Shown here: positions 34,562-44,496 of the stretch, in pieces
Position numbering within the stretch: the first letter of the stretch is position 1
Layout of the letters: each line of letters begins with the position of its first letter
DNA from: Candidatus Poribacteria bacterium
GTDB lineage: Bacteria > Poribacteria > WGA-4E > WGA-3G
DNA length: 64,000 nucleotides
Assembly (NCBI GenBank): GCA_958295815.1
Contig: OY282374.1
Coordinates: forward strand, 62,001-126,000
Direction: 5' to 3'
Notes under the pieces: model-generated
Database searches by the model: none
Told to the model about the DNA's origin: nothing
Seen by the model: only the letters and a program-made list of their open reading frames with translations
Position numbers and translations under genes: made by a program

Positions 34562-35767
34562 ATGGATTCAGATATGCGAATTATTCTTTACACGGGTAAA
34601 GGTGGCGTTGGTAAAACGACCATTGCTGCTGCTACGGGTATCAGACTTGCTGCACTCGGCTATAAGACTATCGTAATTTCACTTGACGTGGCGCATTCCC
34701 TCCGCGATGCCTTTGATAACCACGAGAAATTAGTCCACCAGCACGAAAAAAAACAGATTCGGATCAAAGACAATCTCTGGATACAAGAAATTAACGTTCA
34801 AGAGGCGATAATCGAATACTGGGATGATGTATACAGTTACATTCGTTCGTTGTTGAATCGCTCAGGACTTGACAACCTCGTTGCGGAGGAGATCGCGGTG
34901 TTTCCCGGGATGGAGGAGGTATGCGCGCTCCTCTATATCAACCAGTATGTACGCGAAAATAGTTATGATGTGATTATTTTAGACTGTGCCCCGACGGGGG
35001 AGTCGCTTCGGTTTGTTAGTATTCCGACGACCTTGGAGTGGTACATGAACCACATTTTCAAATTGGAGCGCAACTTGGCAAAACTTGCGGGTCCAGTGAT
35101 TGAACGGGTGAGTTCAGTCCCTATTCCGAAGGATAACTATTTTCAAAACATCCAAGACCTTTTCGATAAATTAGAGGGCATTGACGATGTGCTGACAGAT
35201 CCAAAGATTACAACGGTACGCTTGGTGACGAATCCAGAGAAAATTGTTATCAAGGAGACGCAACGGGCATTTATGTACTTTTGTCTTTATGGACTCTGTA
35301 TTGACGCCGTCATTATTAATCGCGTTTTTCCGGATGAGGTTGATGCGGCATACTTTCAGGCTTGGAAACAGACGCAGCAGCACTACATTAAGGAGGCACT
35401 GAACTACTTTTCGGACGTGCCGATTTGGAAGGTGAACCTCTTTGCTGAAGAAATTGTGGGTGAACAAGGGCTGCACCGGTTGGCAGATGCGCTTTATGCA
35501 GAGATTAATCCGGCAGATCGATTTTCAGGCGAAAGTCCGTATCAATTCCGAAAGACGGCGGATGCCTATCAGTTGTCTATGCGTCTCCCGTTCTTGAGTA
35601 AAGAGGAAATTGAATTGACAAAACATGGAGATGAATTGATTGTCACAGTCGGTAATTTCAAGCAGCACGTTGCCTTGCCGCGGAGCCTCTCGAATAAAAA
35701 AACAACTGGTGCGAAATTGACTGGCGATCAGCTTGTGATTAAGTTTCAGGGAGAGAGTAGCACTTAA
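34562..35767 (+). CDS. ArsA/Get3-family ATPase with C-terminal HSP20-like domain
   Basis: 401 residues. The deviant Walker A Y-T-G-K-G-G-V-G-K-T-T is at the N-terminus, with S-L-D-V-A-H-S-L-R-D-A-F (switch I) and I-I-L-D-C-A-P-T-G-E-S-L-R (switch II) following, as in ArsA/Get3/TRC40 ATPases. Residues about 320-400 form an ArsA-HSP20 domain (A-Y-Q-L-S-M-R-L-P-F-L-S-K-E-E-I-E-L and H-V-A-L-P-R-S-L). A single ATPase copy suggests a Get3-like homodimer rather than double-headed ArsA. Arsenite-binding cysteines are not evident. ATG 34574 is an alternative start. A membrane protein gene follows by 18 bases. Confidence 0.9.
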   Translation: MDSDMRIILYTGKGGVGKTTIAAATGIRLAALGYKTIVISLDVAHSLRDAFDNHEKLVHQHEKKQIRIKDNLWIQEINVQEAIIEYWDDVYSYIRSLLNRSGLDNLVAEEIAVFPGMEEVCALLYINQYVRENSYDVIILDCAPTGESLRFVSIPTTLEWYMNHIFKLERNLAKLAGPVIERVSSVPIPKDNYFQNIQDLFDKLEGIDDVLTDPKITTVRLVTNPEKIVIKETQRAFMYFCLYGLCIDAVIINRVFPDEVDAAYFQAWKQTQQHYIKEALNYFSDVPIWKVNLFAEEIVGEQGLHRLADALYAEINPADRFSGESPYQFRKTADAYQLSMRLPFLSKEEIELTKHGDELIVTVGNFKQHVALPRSLSNKKTTGAKLTGDQLVIKFQGESST

Positions 35768-35785
35768 GACTATATTGGGAAATGT

Positions 35786-36526
35786 ATGCGAAGCAAGGCG
35801 GACAGAGCGGTTTTTACTGTAACAGGGACGACACTTTTAACGTTTTTAATAGCAAGCCGCGTTGGTTCTATATGGCTTCTTTATCCAAACATATTGATTG
35901 CGGTTGTTTTGTTTATCTATTGTATCTGGCAGATTGACGAAGATGGTTCACTGCTCTCAAGTAGCTCCGTTTTTGGGCTTGCGACGACGTTGACATACGT
36001 TCCGATGGATTGGCTGTTCTCTCGGAAAGCACATCTAATCTTCTACCTGCGTCCGGATTTTCTGGCGAATACAACGACACCGATTGGAATAATCCTCAAT
36101 TGGGTAGTGTTCGCGACGTTGGCAGCCTACTGTTATCAGCGGCTCGTGGTGATTTTCCAAGCCCGTTTTACTGATGCGTCTCATGGTTCACGAATTGGAT
36201 TTCTGGGAATAGGGGTACTGGCAGCGGGTGTCACAGGTATCGGTGCTGCGCTTGGGAGTATCATTATTTACAGCCTTGGGAACGCGTCGGATTTGTGGGA
36301 ATGGAATGCGGCACAGATAGATGGTATGCCGCAGATTGCATCAGTGCCGGCTTTTGTGCCTGTTAGTTTTTTGTTTACCTTCCTGTTGAGTCCGTACTTT
36401 TTCGGTGTGGCTCGCAAAGCGAAAGCTGCTGCGGAAGGTCGCGAGCATCAACATGCCGGTGTAGCAGGGATAAGATGTGGTATTTTTATGGGAGCGTTTC
36501 AGTTTTTCAGTTTCCTTCTATTTTAA
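35786..36526 (+). CDS. Membrane protein of unknown function
   Basis: 246 residues with about six or seven hydrophobic segments (residues about 7-30, 32-52, 60-80, 95-120, 138-165, 185-210 and the end). No transport or catalytic motif recognised. Starts 18 bases after the ArsA-like ATPase and is probably co-transcribed with it; a membrane partner for a Get3-like ATPase is possible but unsupported by any motif. Confidence 0.7.
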   Translation: MRSKADRAVFTVTGTTLLTFLIASRVGSIWLLYPNILIAVVLFIYCIWQIDEDGSLLSSSSVFGLATTLTYVPMDWLFSRKAHLIFYLRPDFLANTTTPIGIILNWVVFATLAAYCYQRLVVIFQARFTDASHGSRIGFLGIGVLAAGVTGIGAALGSIIIYSLGNASDLWEWNAAQIDGMPQIASVPAFVPVSFLFTFLLSPYFFGVARKAKAAAEGREHQHAGVAGIRCGIFMGAFQFFSFLLF

Positions 36527-36679
36527 GTCTGGAAGTAGGTGTGAACTGACGAATTGAGAAGAATGGGTTTTAGTTTGGCAGTATGGCGAGATTATCCGTT
36601 CTGGTTAATCTTTCTAATGGCTTGGTACGTCTATTAATAGGAGTTTTTAAATTAATTGCAGAAAACGGAAGTAACAAAG

Positions 36680-37216
36680 ATGCGAATTCGCTCAACAACG
36701 ATTTTAGCCGTTCGCCGTGATGGGGAGGTTGCTATCGGGGGTGATGGCCAAGTGACTTTAGGCGATACAGCGATTAAACACGGTGCCCGAAAGATTCGTA
36801 AAATTCACGACGACAAAGTGCTGATTGGTTTCGCTGGTTCCGCATCGGATGCGATCACCTTGTATGAAAATTTGGAGAAGAAGCTGCAACAGTATCGTGG
36901 AAGTCTTCAGAAATCAGCGGTGGAGCTTGCCCGCGAGTGGCGTAACGATAGGATTCTGAGGCAAGTAGATGCTTTGATGATTGCTGTAGATGTCAATGAT
37001 GGCTACCTGATTTCAGGAAACGGCGATGTGATTGCGCCGGACGATGATGTTCTCGCCATCGGTTCCGGTGCCTCTATTGCGCTTGCAGCGGCGAAGGTTC
37101 TGCTGAAACACTCAGACCTGACTGCGAAAGAGATTATTTCAGAAGCACTCCAACTCACCAGCGAGATTTGTATCTATACAAACGCTCAAATTGAAATTGA
37201 CACAATAGAAAATTAG
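36680..37216 (+). CDS. hslV: ATP-dependent protease subunit HslV
   Basis: 178 residues. HslV is the threonine protease of HslVU. After a short pro-peptide (M-R-I-R-S) come T-T-I-L-A-V-R-R-D-G, where the first Thr becomes the N-terminal nucleophile, then G-D-G-Q-V-T-L-G, K-I-R-K and I-G-F-A-G-S-A-S-D-A-I-T-L. I choose ATG 36680 (GGAAG 8 bases upstream); an upstream TTG at 36656 would add eight residues. Followed by hslU 134 bases on. Confidence 0.97.
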   Translation: MRIRSTTILAVRRDGEVAIGGDGQVTLGDTAIKHGARKIRKIHDDKVLIGFAGSASDAITLYENLEKKLQQYRGSLQKSAVELAREWRNDRILRQVDALMIAVDVNDGYLISGNGDVIAPDDDVLAIGSGASIALAAAKVLLKHSDLTAKEIISEALQLTSEICIYTNAQIEIDTIEN

Positions 37217-37255
37217 TGCGATGCTATCGGAGTGGTATCGCCTTAATGTTGCGAA

Positions 37256-37329
37256 AGTCCATCTCATAATATATACGGAAGAATACCGGGCTTCTTCCAA
37301 ACAGAAGGTTGTGAAATAGCAGATGGACT
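37256..37329 (+). promoter_or_regulatory. Nested hairpin in the hslV-hslU spacer
   Basis: AGTCCATCT (37256-37264) pairs with AGATGGACT (37321-37329); inside, GGAAGAA (37277-37283) pairs with TTCTTCC (37292-37298). It ends 11 bases before the hslU ribosome site, GGGAGG. Confidence 0.5.
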
Positions 37330-37350
37330 GATGATTTTGGGAGGTTACCT

Positions 37351-38838
37351 TTGGAGAAATCGAATGTAACAGATGAAAAGAACACTTTAACGAATGCCCT
37401 TACACCCCAGCAGATTGTTGGGGAATTGGATAAGTATATTATCGGTCAATTTGAAGCGAAACGTTCTGTAGCGATTGCGCTTCGAAACCGTGCACGTCGG
37501 CAGATGTTAGCGGAGGACATGCAGGACGAAGTCGCGCCAAAAAATATTATTATGATTGGCTCAACGGGTGTCGGTAAGACCGAGATTGCCCGACGGCTTG
37601 CGCGTCTGGTAGAAGCACCGTTTATCAAGGTTGAAGCATCAAAGTATACGGAGATTGGCTACGTCGGTCGTGATGTTGAGTCGATGATTCGGGACCTCAC
37701 GGAAACCGCTATTAGTCGTGTGAAAACTGAACAGACGGAGGCGGTAGAAGAAAAGGCGCGTGAAGCGGCGGAGGAACGTCTCCTTGATTATATTTTCCCG
37801 GTGCCGCGTTCGTTGCAGCAGCGGCCTCGTTTACAAGACGATGCGCTTGAGGAACCCGAAGAGGAAGACGACGATGAACTTCTTCAGCTGCCATTTGATC
37901 TCGGACCCGATCCCGAAGCAGAAGCGGAAGAGGCACGCGAGAAAGAACGCGAACGCTATCTGAAAACCCGCGAAAGATTTAGAGACTGGCTGCGTGAGGG
38001 CAGACTTGAGGATAAACCCGTAGAAATCAACGTCAAGCATCAGAACATGCCGTTTGTAGAGATCTTCTCGCCGGGTGGTATTGAGGAGATGGATATTAAT
38101 TTTAAGGACATGTTCAACAACATTCTCCCGAATCAGACGAAGAAACGTCGAGTTCCGGTCTCCGAGGCACGGACGATCCTGATGCAGGAAGAAGCCGAAA
38201 AGTTGATTGATATGGATGCCGTCATCAGTGAGGCTATTGAGCGTGTAGAGAATTCCGGCATCGTGTTTTTGGATGAGATTGACAAGATTGCAGGTAGAGA
38301 ATCTCGGCATGGGCCAGATGTTTCCCGCGAGGGTGTTCAACGCGATATTCTCCCGATCGTTGAGGGTAGCACGGTCACAACAAAATACGGTGCGGTTCGC
38401 ACACACCATATTCTCTTCATCGCCGCAGGTGCGTTTCATGTTTCAAGTCCATCAGATCTTATCCCGGAGTTGCAAGGACGTTTTCCGATCCGCGTAGAGT
38501 TGAAAAGTTTGAATAAAAGCGATTTCAAATCTATTTTGACTGAGCCGAAGAATGCGCTGGTGAAACAGTACGTGGCGCTGCTCCAGACGGAAGGTATAGA
38601 TGCGGAGATTACGGATGATGCGATAGATGAGATCGCTGCACTGGCGTTTCAGGTGAATGAATCTGTTGAGGATATCGGGGCGCGCCGCCTGCACACGATT
38701 ATGGAGAAGCTTTTTGAAAACCTGTTTTTTGATGCGCCAGACCTTGAGAAAAAGAGCATCACGATAGATGCTGAGTATGTCAGAGCGGAGTTATCGGAAA
38801 TCGTCAAAGATCAGGATTTAAGTCGATACATCCTTTAA
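37351..38838 (+). CDS. hslU: HslU, ATPase subunit of the HslVU protease
   Basis: 495 residues. AAA+ unfoldase that feeds proteins into Hsl[18 protein letters not shown] is the family start; Walker A is [24 protein letters not shown] is the pore GYVG; the acidic I domain is about 130-250; Walker B is [10 protein letters not shown]; sensor-2 R-R-L-H-T-I-M-E is near the end, and the C-terminal L-S-R-Y-I-L contacts HslV. The start is TTG with GGGAGG 6 bases upstream, which settles it. Transcribed with hslV. Confidence 0.97.
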   Translation: MEKSNVTDEKNTLTNALTPQQIVGELDKYIIGQFEAKRSVAIALRNRARRQMLAEDMQDEVAPKNIIMIGSTGVGKTEIARRLARLVEAPFIKVEASKYTEIGYVGRDVESMIRDLTETAISRVKTEQTEAVEEKAREAAEERLLDYIFPVPRSLQQRPRLQDDALEEPEEEDDDELLQLPFDLGPDPEAEAEEAREKERERYLKTRERFRDWLREGRLEDKPVEINVKHQNMPFVEIFSPGGIEEMDINFKDMFNNILPNQTKKRRVPVSEARTILMQEEAEKLIDMDAVISEAIERVENSGIVFLDEIDKIAGRESRHGPDVSREGVQRDILPIVEGSTVTTKYGAVRTHHILFIAAGAFHVSSPSDLIPELQGRFPIRVELKSLNKSDFKSILTEPKNALVKQYVALLQTEGIDAEITDDAIDEIAALAFQVNESVEDIGARRLHTIMEKLFENLFFDAPDLEKKSITIDAEYVRAELSEIVKDQDLSRYIL

Positions 38839-38847
38839 TAAGAAATA

Positions 38848-40134
38848 ATGAGATGTAATTCGTGCCGTAAAAGTTTAACTTTATCAGCAACTTTATCGTC
38901 CACTGCGAAAGTAGCACGTAAACCAGCGGCACGAAAATTTCATATCTTTGTTCTTCTATTCACTTATGCCTTGTTCCTATCAAGCGGCTTCGCCGAAAAT
39001 ATGGCGCAGTGGCGCGTGCCTGAAGGTGACAAGGTACCCTTCGATTCAACGCCAATAAACGCTCTAACTTTTTCTGCTGATGGCTCACGACTTGCTGTCG
39101 CGAGTGCAGATGGTATTGCGTTGTATGATACCTACACTGGAGAGGTCCTCAGGCTATTTCCTGTGCTGATGAATGACCTGACGGCGTTAGCACTTTCCGC
39201 TGATGGTCGGATAGTTGCCAGTGCCGGTGAAGACGCAATTGTTCGTCTCTGGGATGTCCACACCGGTGAACACAGGACGGATCTTATAGAACACACCGAT
39301 CCGGTTGTGAGTTTAGCATTTTCATCAGATGGGAACATTCTCGCCAGTGGGAGTTTCAAAGAGATTCGTTTGTGGGACCTGACCGTTGAGGGAACACCGC
39401 TTGCTACAATTCTTCGTGGACACCGAGATATGGTTACCACGTTGGCATTCTCCCCGGACAGCAAAACGCTTGCCAGCACCAGTTTTTACGGCACAATTTT
39501 GTTGTGGGATGTAGAAGCCGGTCAGCTCCGACACAGTATCCCCGCACATACAGATGCAATTCTGACTCTCGTCTTCTCTCCCGACAATGAAATTTTAGCA
39601 AGCGGTGGATATTGGAGTGCTGAAGCGGAGAGCACAATTCGTCTGTGGAATCCGCGTACGGGTCAACTTCTCTCAATATTTAAGGAACATACCGTCCCTG
39701 TTTTTGCCTTAGCCTTCTCGCCTGATGTTCATAGTATATATGGTAAAACACTTGCCAGTGCGGGTTGGGATAATGCTATTCGCATGTGGGATCCACGGAA
39801 CGGGCAATTACAAGCGATTGTTGAAGGTGATACTTCTCCGATTGTTGCCTTGGCGTACCTATCGGATGCCGATGGTAACTACGGTAAAGTGCTTGCGAGT
39901 GCGGGGCTTGACGGTACAATCCAAGTGCAGGCTCTGGAAGGTGTGCAGCTTCCAAACCAACAGCGGAATACGCGTGTGGCATTCCGTGCGGATGTTAACA
40001 GTGATGGTGTCGTAAATATTTTGGATCTAACCTTTATTGCCTCGCGTTTTGGGCAGGATTCTCCCGATCTCAATGGAGATGGCATCGTAAACATTTTGGA
40101 TTTGATAATCGTTGCACAGTACCTCAGACAATAG
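38848..40134 (+). CDS. Secreted WD40-repeat protein with C-terminal dockerin-type domain
   Basis: 428 residues. A long N-terminus is followed by a signal-like segment (FHIFVLLFTYALFLSSGFAE, about 31-50), then about seven WD40 blades ending in W-D or W-N (S-A-D-G...L-A-S-A-G-E-D...V-R-L-W-D). The end has two calcium-loop repeats, D-V-N-S-D-G-V-V-N-I-L-D-L and D-L-N-G-D-G-I-V-N-I-L-D-L, as in type I dockerins. A secreted propeller carrying a dockerin could dock onto a cohesin-bearing surface scaffold; no cohesin is in the window. Starts 10 bases after hslU. Confidence 0.88.
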   Translation: MRCNSCRKSLTLSATLSSTAKVARKPAARKFHIFVLLFTYALFLSSGFAENMAQWRVPEGDKVPFDSTPINALTFSADGSRLAVASADGIALYDTYTGEVLRLFPVLMNDLTALALSADGRIVASAGEDAIVRLWDVHTGEHRTDLIEHTDPVVSLAFSSDGNILASGSFKEIRLWDLTVEGTPLATILRGHRDMVTTLAFSPDSKTLASTSFYGTILLWDVEAGQLRHSIPAHTDAILTLVFSPDNEILASGGYWSAEAESTIRLWNPRTGQLLSIFKEHTVPVFALAFSPDVHSIYGKTLASAGWDNAIRMWDPRNGQLQAIVEGDTSPIVALAYLSDADGNYGKVLASAGLDGTIQVQALEGVQLPNQQRNTRVAFRADVNSDGVVNILDLTFIASRFGQDSPDLNGDGIVNILDLIIVAQYLRQ

Positions 40135-40144
40135 GAGTTAACCT

Positions 40145-42301
40145 ATGAAGACTCAGCGACTGCGCTTCCATATAGGCGCGTTTTTTATCCGTATACATCT
40201 GCTCAGTATGATTCAGATCCAATTTTTCAATGTGATATTGCTTTTAGCTGCAATTTTGTTTCTCTCAGATGCCTATGCTCAAGATTCTGCACGATGGCAT
40301 TTACCTGAAGGTGCCAGTGCGCGCCTCGGTAAAGGCAACGCTACTGATGTCCAGTTTTCGCCAGATGGCACCCAAATTGCGGTGGCAAGCTCCATAGGCA
40401 TCTGGCTTTATGATGCGCAGACAGAGCAAGAAGTCGATTTACTCACGGATCATGTGCGTGGCATATGGTCATGTGTGTATTCGCCGGATGGGACGATACT
40501 TGCTGGTGGTGGAATGGACGGGACAGTTCTCTTATGGAATGTTTCCACGAGACAGCTCATCACTACGCTTAAAGGACATGAATGGTGGCGGCGGGTCATA
40601 ACGCTGGCGTTTTCCCCGGACGGTAGAACGCTTGCGAGTAGTGCGGATTATGATGAGGACGTTCAGTTGTGGGATGTTGCTACTTCCCAACATCGTGCGA
40701 CTTTTACAGGACACGCTGGAGGCGTCACGGCTGTGACGTTTTCCCCGGACGGTAGAACGCTTGCGAGTGCGAGTCGTGATGGCATGATTCGGTTATGGAA
40801 TGTCGCTACGGGTGAACACGACGGTATTCTCGTGGGACCTGAGGTGTTGACGCTGGCGTTTTCCCCGGACGGTAGAACGCTTGCGAGTGGAGATAGAGGC
40901 AATAGAATTCAGTTATGGGATATAGACACGCGCCAGTCGCGCTGGAGTTTTATTGAACCTACAGAGATTGTTTCTGCGGTTGCGTTCTCACCGGATGGAA
41001 CCCTTCTTGCCAGTGAGGGTGAGAATAACGCAATCCGCTTGTGGGATGCCAACACTAGTCAGCAAAGTGCGATTCTCACAGCACATACCCGGTCCATCCT
41101 TTCACTCGTGTTTTCGCCGGATAGCAAAACGCTTGCGAGTGTAGGTGAAGATAACACGGCTCGGTTATGGGATATTAATATGCTGTGGGCACCAAATACT
41201 ATCTATACCGAATCTAAGACTGTTCTCCATGAAAACCCTGGATATGTTTCTGCGCTTGCTTTCTCGCCAGATAGTAAAATGCTTGTGAGTGGGAGCGAGG
41301 ACCGTGTCCTTCGTGTATGGGATGCAGAGACAGCAAAAGTGCGGGAATCCTTCTCCACGGGAGATAAACGTCGGATTCGAGCAGCGACTTTTTTATCAGA
41401 TGGTGTGGCTTTTGCCAGTACAGGTGGTACTGACAAAGGCGTGCATCTCTGGCGTGCAAGGGGTGGCACGCAGGCACTCCTCACGTTGCAACAAGGTACT
41501 GTCAACACAACCACAAGGTTCTCTCCGGACGGTAGAACCCTTGCCAGTGTGGATGGATTGAATGATGTTATTCTCTTATGGGATTTAACAACTGGGGAGC
41601 ACTTGGCGACGTTTGAAGGGCATATACATTGGATTTTTGAGTTAGCGTTTTCGCCGGATGGCAAAACCTTAGCGAGTGGCGGCGGGGATAGCGCGATTTT
41701 GCTATGGGATGTCGAGTCAGGACAACACCTTGTGACCCTTGGAAAACAGGACGTAACTCAGGGACGTAGGGATGATGTTTATGCGTTAGCGTTCTCACCA
41801 GATGGTAAAACCTTAGCGAGTGGTGGAGCTGACGGACTGATTCAGCTATGGGATACGGACACAACACAACGGCTATCTACCCTGACAGGAGACGCAATTG
41901 AGGTAGATGCATTAGCATTTTCGCCGGATGGTGGAACGCTTGCGAGTGGTGATTCGGACGGCACCATTCTTTTATGGGATGCAACTACTTTCCGTACGCC
42001 CGATCCTCAGGTATCACCTATTAATACCCTCAAAGGACATACAGAAGATGTCAAAGAATTGACGTTCTCGCCGGATGGTGGAACGCTTGCGAGTGGGAGT
42101 TGGGATGGCACTATTCTTCTGTGGGCATTCGCATTGCAGTCGTCACATCTTTCATCGGATGTTAACGGAGATGGTGTTGTCAACATTTTGGATTTGACCT
42201 TTATTGCCACGCGTTTTGGGGAGGACTCTCCTGATCTTAACGGTGACGGTGTTGTAAACATATTGGATTTGGTAATTGTTGCAAATCTTATTGGAGGATA
42301 G
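40145..42301 (+). CDS. Secreted WD40-repeat protein with dockerin-type domain (larger paralogue)
   Basis: 718 residues, paralogous to the preceding gene. The signal sequence is VILLLAAILFLSDAYAQ (about 30-46; ATG 40208 is an alternative start). About thirteen WD40 repeats follow (F-S-P-D-G...L-A-S-G...I-Q-L-W-D), enough for two propellers, then dockerin-type loops D-V-N-G-D-G-V-V-N-I-L-D-L and D-L-N-G-D-G-V-V-N-I-L-D-L. A 31-base word starting GTTTTCCCCGGACGG recurs unchanged at 40609, 40738 and 40858, showing recent unit exchange. Probably a secreted binding platform. Confidence 0.88.
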   Translation: MKTQRLRFHIGAFFIRIHLLSMIQIQFFNVILLLAAILFLSDAYAQDSARWHLPEGASARLGKGNATDVQFSPDGTQIAVASSIGIWLYDAQTEQEVDLLTDHVRGIWSCVYSPDGTILAGGGMDGTVLLWNVSTRQLITTLKGHEWWRRVITLAFSPDGRTLASSADYDEDVQLWDVATSQHRATFTGHAGGVTAVTFSPDGRTLASASRDGMIRLWNVATGEHDGILVGPEVLTLAFSPDGRTLASGDRGNRIQLWDIDTRQSRWSFIEPTEIVSAVAFSPDGTLLASEGENNAIRLWDANTSQQSAILTAHTRSILSLVFSPDSKTLASVGEDNTARLWDINMLWAPNTIYTESKTVLHENPGYVSALAFSPDSKMLVSGSEDRVLRVWDAETAKVRESFSTGDKRRIRAATFLSDGVAFASTGGTDKGVHLWRARGGTQALLTLQQGTVNTTTRFSPDGRTLASVDGLNDVILLWDLTTGEHLATFEGHIHWIFELAFSPDGKTLASGGGDSAILLWDVESGQHLVTLGKQDVTQGRRDDVYALAFSPDGKTLASGGADGLIQLWDTDTTQRLSTLTGDAIEVDALAFSPDGGTLASGDSDGTILLWDATTFRTPDPQVSPINTLKGHTEDVKELTFSPDGGTLASGSWDGTILLWAFALQSSHLSSDVNGDGVVNILDLTFIATRFGEDSPDLNGDGVVNILDLVIVANLIGG

Positions 42302-42364
42302 AGGAGCATAGCATTAATTATTAGAGCATATCTCGTAAATAGTTGAATAGTCTTAATCAATACA

Positions 42365-42440
42365 GATGCCGCCCCTATGGGGCTTGATTTTTTTAACGGG
42401 TGTGTTTCTACACAGATGCTGCCCCTATGGGGCTAAAACT
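42365..42440. repeat. Two copies of the GCCGCCCCTATGGGGCTT palindromic repeat
   Basis: CAGATGCCGCCCCTATGGGG then CTTGATTTTTTT, and CAGATGCTGCCCCTATGGGG then CTAAAA. Same family as 24213-24296. The first copy, with its T-run, could act as a terminator for the WD40 gene. Confidence 0.75.
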
Positions 42441-42570
42441 GCTGAATACAAACGTTCTCATCTGTCGAAATATGTATGAATCAAGATAGTGAAAATCGGA
42501 CTTATAAAGTCCTCCCACGATTTATGAGATAACTGTAAGAAATTTCCCGATGCGCGGAAGGATTTGCATC

Positions 42571-42599
42571 TTGACAGGATCCCCGTTTTGTGGTAGAAT
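42571..42599 (+). promoter_or_regulatory. Sigma-70 promoter of the long-form sppA gene
   Basis: TTGACA, 17-base spacer, TAGAAT; predicted start of transcription near 42606, about 33 bases ahead of the ATG. Confidence 0.8.
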
Positions 42600-42638
42600 A
42601 GGAGTGTTAATTTCGATACAAAAAAAGAGGGAAAGATT

Positions 42639-44492
42639 ATGAAATTGTCAAAGTTCTACTTACAAAAATACGCGTTTCTGCTCGCAATGCTTATCCTCGT
42701 TTCGCCTGTATTTGCCGATGAGCAGGCATCGGAAGAAACAACGCATGCAGTGGAAGAAACGGCTCCTCCTGTAAAAAAATATGTTGAATTCACGCTGAGC
42801 GGCACCTACGCTGATACTAAAGTTGTCAGTACTTTTGGTGCCTCCTCAACAAAGACGCTACGTGGACTCTTTAAGAAATTAGACACGCTTAAAACAGATG
42901 ATGAGATTGCCGGGGTTATCTTCAAGATAGACGATGTTAGTATAGGGTGGGCAACGCTCCAAGAAATCCGCAACAAACTTCACGAATTTCGGGCAGTAGG
43001 TAAAGAGACGATCGGGTATCTGGAAGGTGGTGGGAATGCCGAGTATCTCCTCGCCGCTACGATGGATCGCACGGTTTTAATGCCTGCTGGTGGTCTCAAT
43101 TTAACGGGCTTGCGTGCGGAAATCATTTTTTACAAAGGGCTTCTGGACAAGTTGGATATCGAAGCTGATATGTTGGCAATGGGGAAATATAAATCGGGTG
43201 TTGAGCCGTATATGCGCGAGGGCATGTCGGATGCTTTCCGTGAGTCAATGACGGCAGTGCTTGATGATTTGTACGCCCAGTTGCTGAACCACATCGCTGA
43301 GAGTCGAGATGGTATTACCGTAGAAAATGCATCGGATTTGATAGACCGCGGTCCGTTTACAGCGGAAGAGGCACTGCAGGAGAAATTGGTTGATGCGTTG
43401 CAATACTACGATGAACTGCTTGATGCGGTGAAAACCACCTCCACAGATGAAGATGTTCAAGTGGTCAAGCCGGACTACGAACGCAAGCGCAAAATTCCGG
43501 ATATGAATAGTTTTGCTGGGCTTATACAGCTGTTCAACATGCTCAGTCCGCCGCAGCGTGCGCAGAGTAGCACAGGAGAGAATCAGATTGCGCTTATCTA
43601 TGCGAATGGACCGATTTTGCCGGATGTTGAGTCTCTTTTCGCGTCGATGTCGATGATTACGCCGGATACGTTGAAGGAAGCGTTTGAGAAAGCGCGCACC
43701 GACGAGTCTGTTCGGGCGGTTGTGCTGCGTGTAGATAGTCCGGGTGGCTCTGCGCTCGCTTCTGACCTGATTTGGCGGGAGGTGATGCTCACACAGCGCG
43801 AGAAACCGGTTGTCGTTTCGATGGGCGATGTTGCTGCGTCGGGAGGCTACTATATTGCAATGGCAGCGGGGACGATTGTTGCGCACCCCAGTACACTGAC
43901 AGGCTCAATCGGGGTATTTGGTGGTAAACTGAACATGAAGGGGCTTTATAACAAAGTCGGTCTGACCAAGGAGATCATCACACACGGGCAGAACGCTACC
44001 CTCTATTCGGATTATGGCGGATTTACCCCTACTGAGCGCGAACGCGTCGAAAAGATGATGAAGACAATCTATGAGGATTTTGTCGGTAAGGCAGCAACAG
44101 GCAGGGACAAGTCCTTTGATGAGATTGATAAGATCGCACAGGGACGGGTCTGGACGGGTAAACAGGCGAAGGAACTTGGGCTTGTTGATGAACTCGGAGG
44201 GCTGGAGACTGCGTTGGCTATTGCTAAGGAGCAAGCGGGTTTTTCGGAGGCGGACAAGGTTAATCTTATGGTGTTACCAAAGCAGAAACCATTTTTTGAA
44301 CAACTCCTCGAGGAGATGATCGAAGACACGGAGGGTTCGGTGAAGTTCCCGCTGCAATTGACTACCAATCATCCTGTGCTGTCGATGTTTGGGGCACAGT
44401 GGAAGTATGTCGTCACTTGGCTGAGCCTATTCGGTTTTGAAGATGGAATACGGGTTGTTACGATTTTACCTTACGATATTTTGATTCGGTGA
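42639..44492 (+). CDS. sppA: Signal peptide peptidase SppA, long form (67K type, S49)
   Basis: 617 residues with two S49 domains. The signal/anchor is at residues 9-26. Catalytic Lys185 sits in M-G-K-Y-K-S-G-V-E-P-Y (first half) and nucleophile Ser401 in G-D-V-A-A-S-G-G-Y-Y (second half), equivalent to Lys209 and Ser409 of E. coli SppA. It degrades leftover signal peptides in the inner membrane. The genome also has the short form at 7582. The PhyH gene follows after four bases. Confidence 0.94.
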   Translation: MKLSKFYLQKYAFLLAMLILVSPVFADEQASEETTHAVEETAPPVKKYVEFTLSGTYADTKVVSTFGASSTKTLRGLFKKLDTLKTDDEIAGVIFKIDDVSIGWATLQEIRNKLHEFRAVGKETIGYLEGGGNAEYLLAATMDRTVLMPAGGLNLTGLRAEIIFYKGLLDKLDIEADMLAMGKYKSGVEPYMREGMSDAFRESMTAVLDDLYAQLLNHIAESRDGITVENASDLIDRGPFTAEEALQEKLVDALQYYDELLDAVKTTSTDEDVQVVKPDYERKRKIPDMNSFAGLIQLFNMLSPPQRAQSSTGENQIALIYANGPILPDVESLFASMSMITPDTLKEAFEKARTDESVRAVVLRVDSPGGSALASDLIWREVMLTQREKPVVVSMGDVAASGGYYIAMAAGTIVAHPSTLTGSIGVFGGKLNMKGLYNKVGLTKEIITHGQNATLYSDYGGFTPTERERVEKMMKTIYEDFVGKAATGRDKSFDEIDKIAQGRVWTGKQAKELGLVDELGGLETALAIAKEQAGFSEADKVNLMVLPKQKPFFEQLLEEMIEDTEGSVKFPLQLTTNHPVLSMFGAQWKYVVTWLSLFGFEDGIRVVTILPYDILIR

Positions 44493-44496
44493 TTTT

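Larger units (their letters stand above)
42302..42638. other. Non-coding: paired palindromic repeats and sppA promoter
   Basis: Contains two copies of the GCCGCCCCTATGGGGCTT-type repeat (42365-42391 and 42411-42440) and, at the right end, the promoter of the long sppA gene (42571-42599). Nothing else was seen. Confidence 0.7.

Noticed and set aside
37831..38439. Minus-strand open frame of about 200 codons
   Set aside because: Antisense shadow of hslU.
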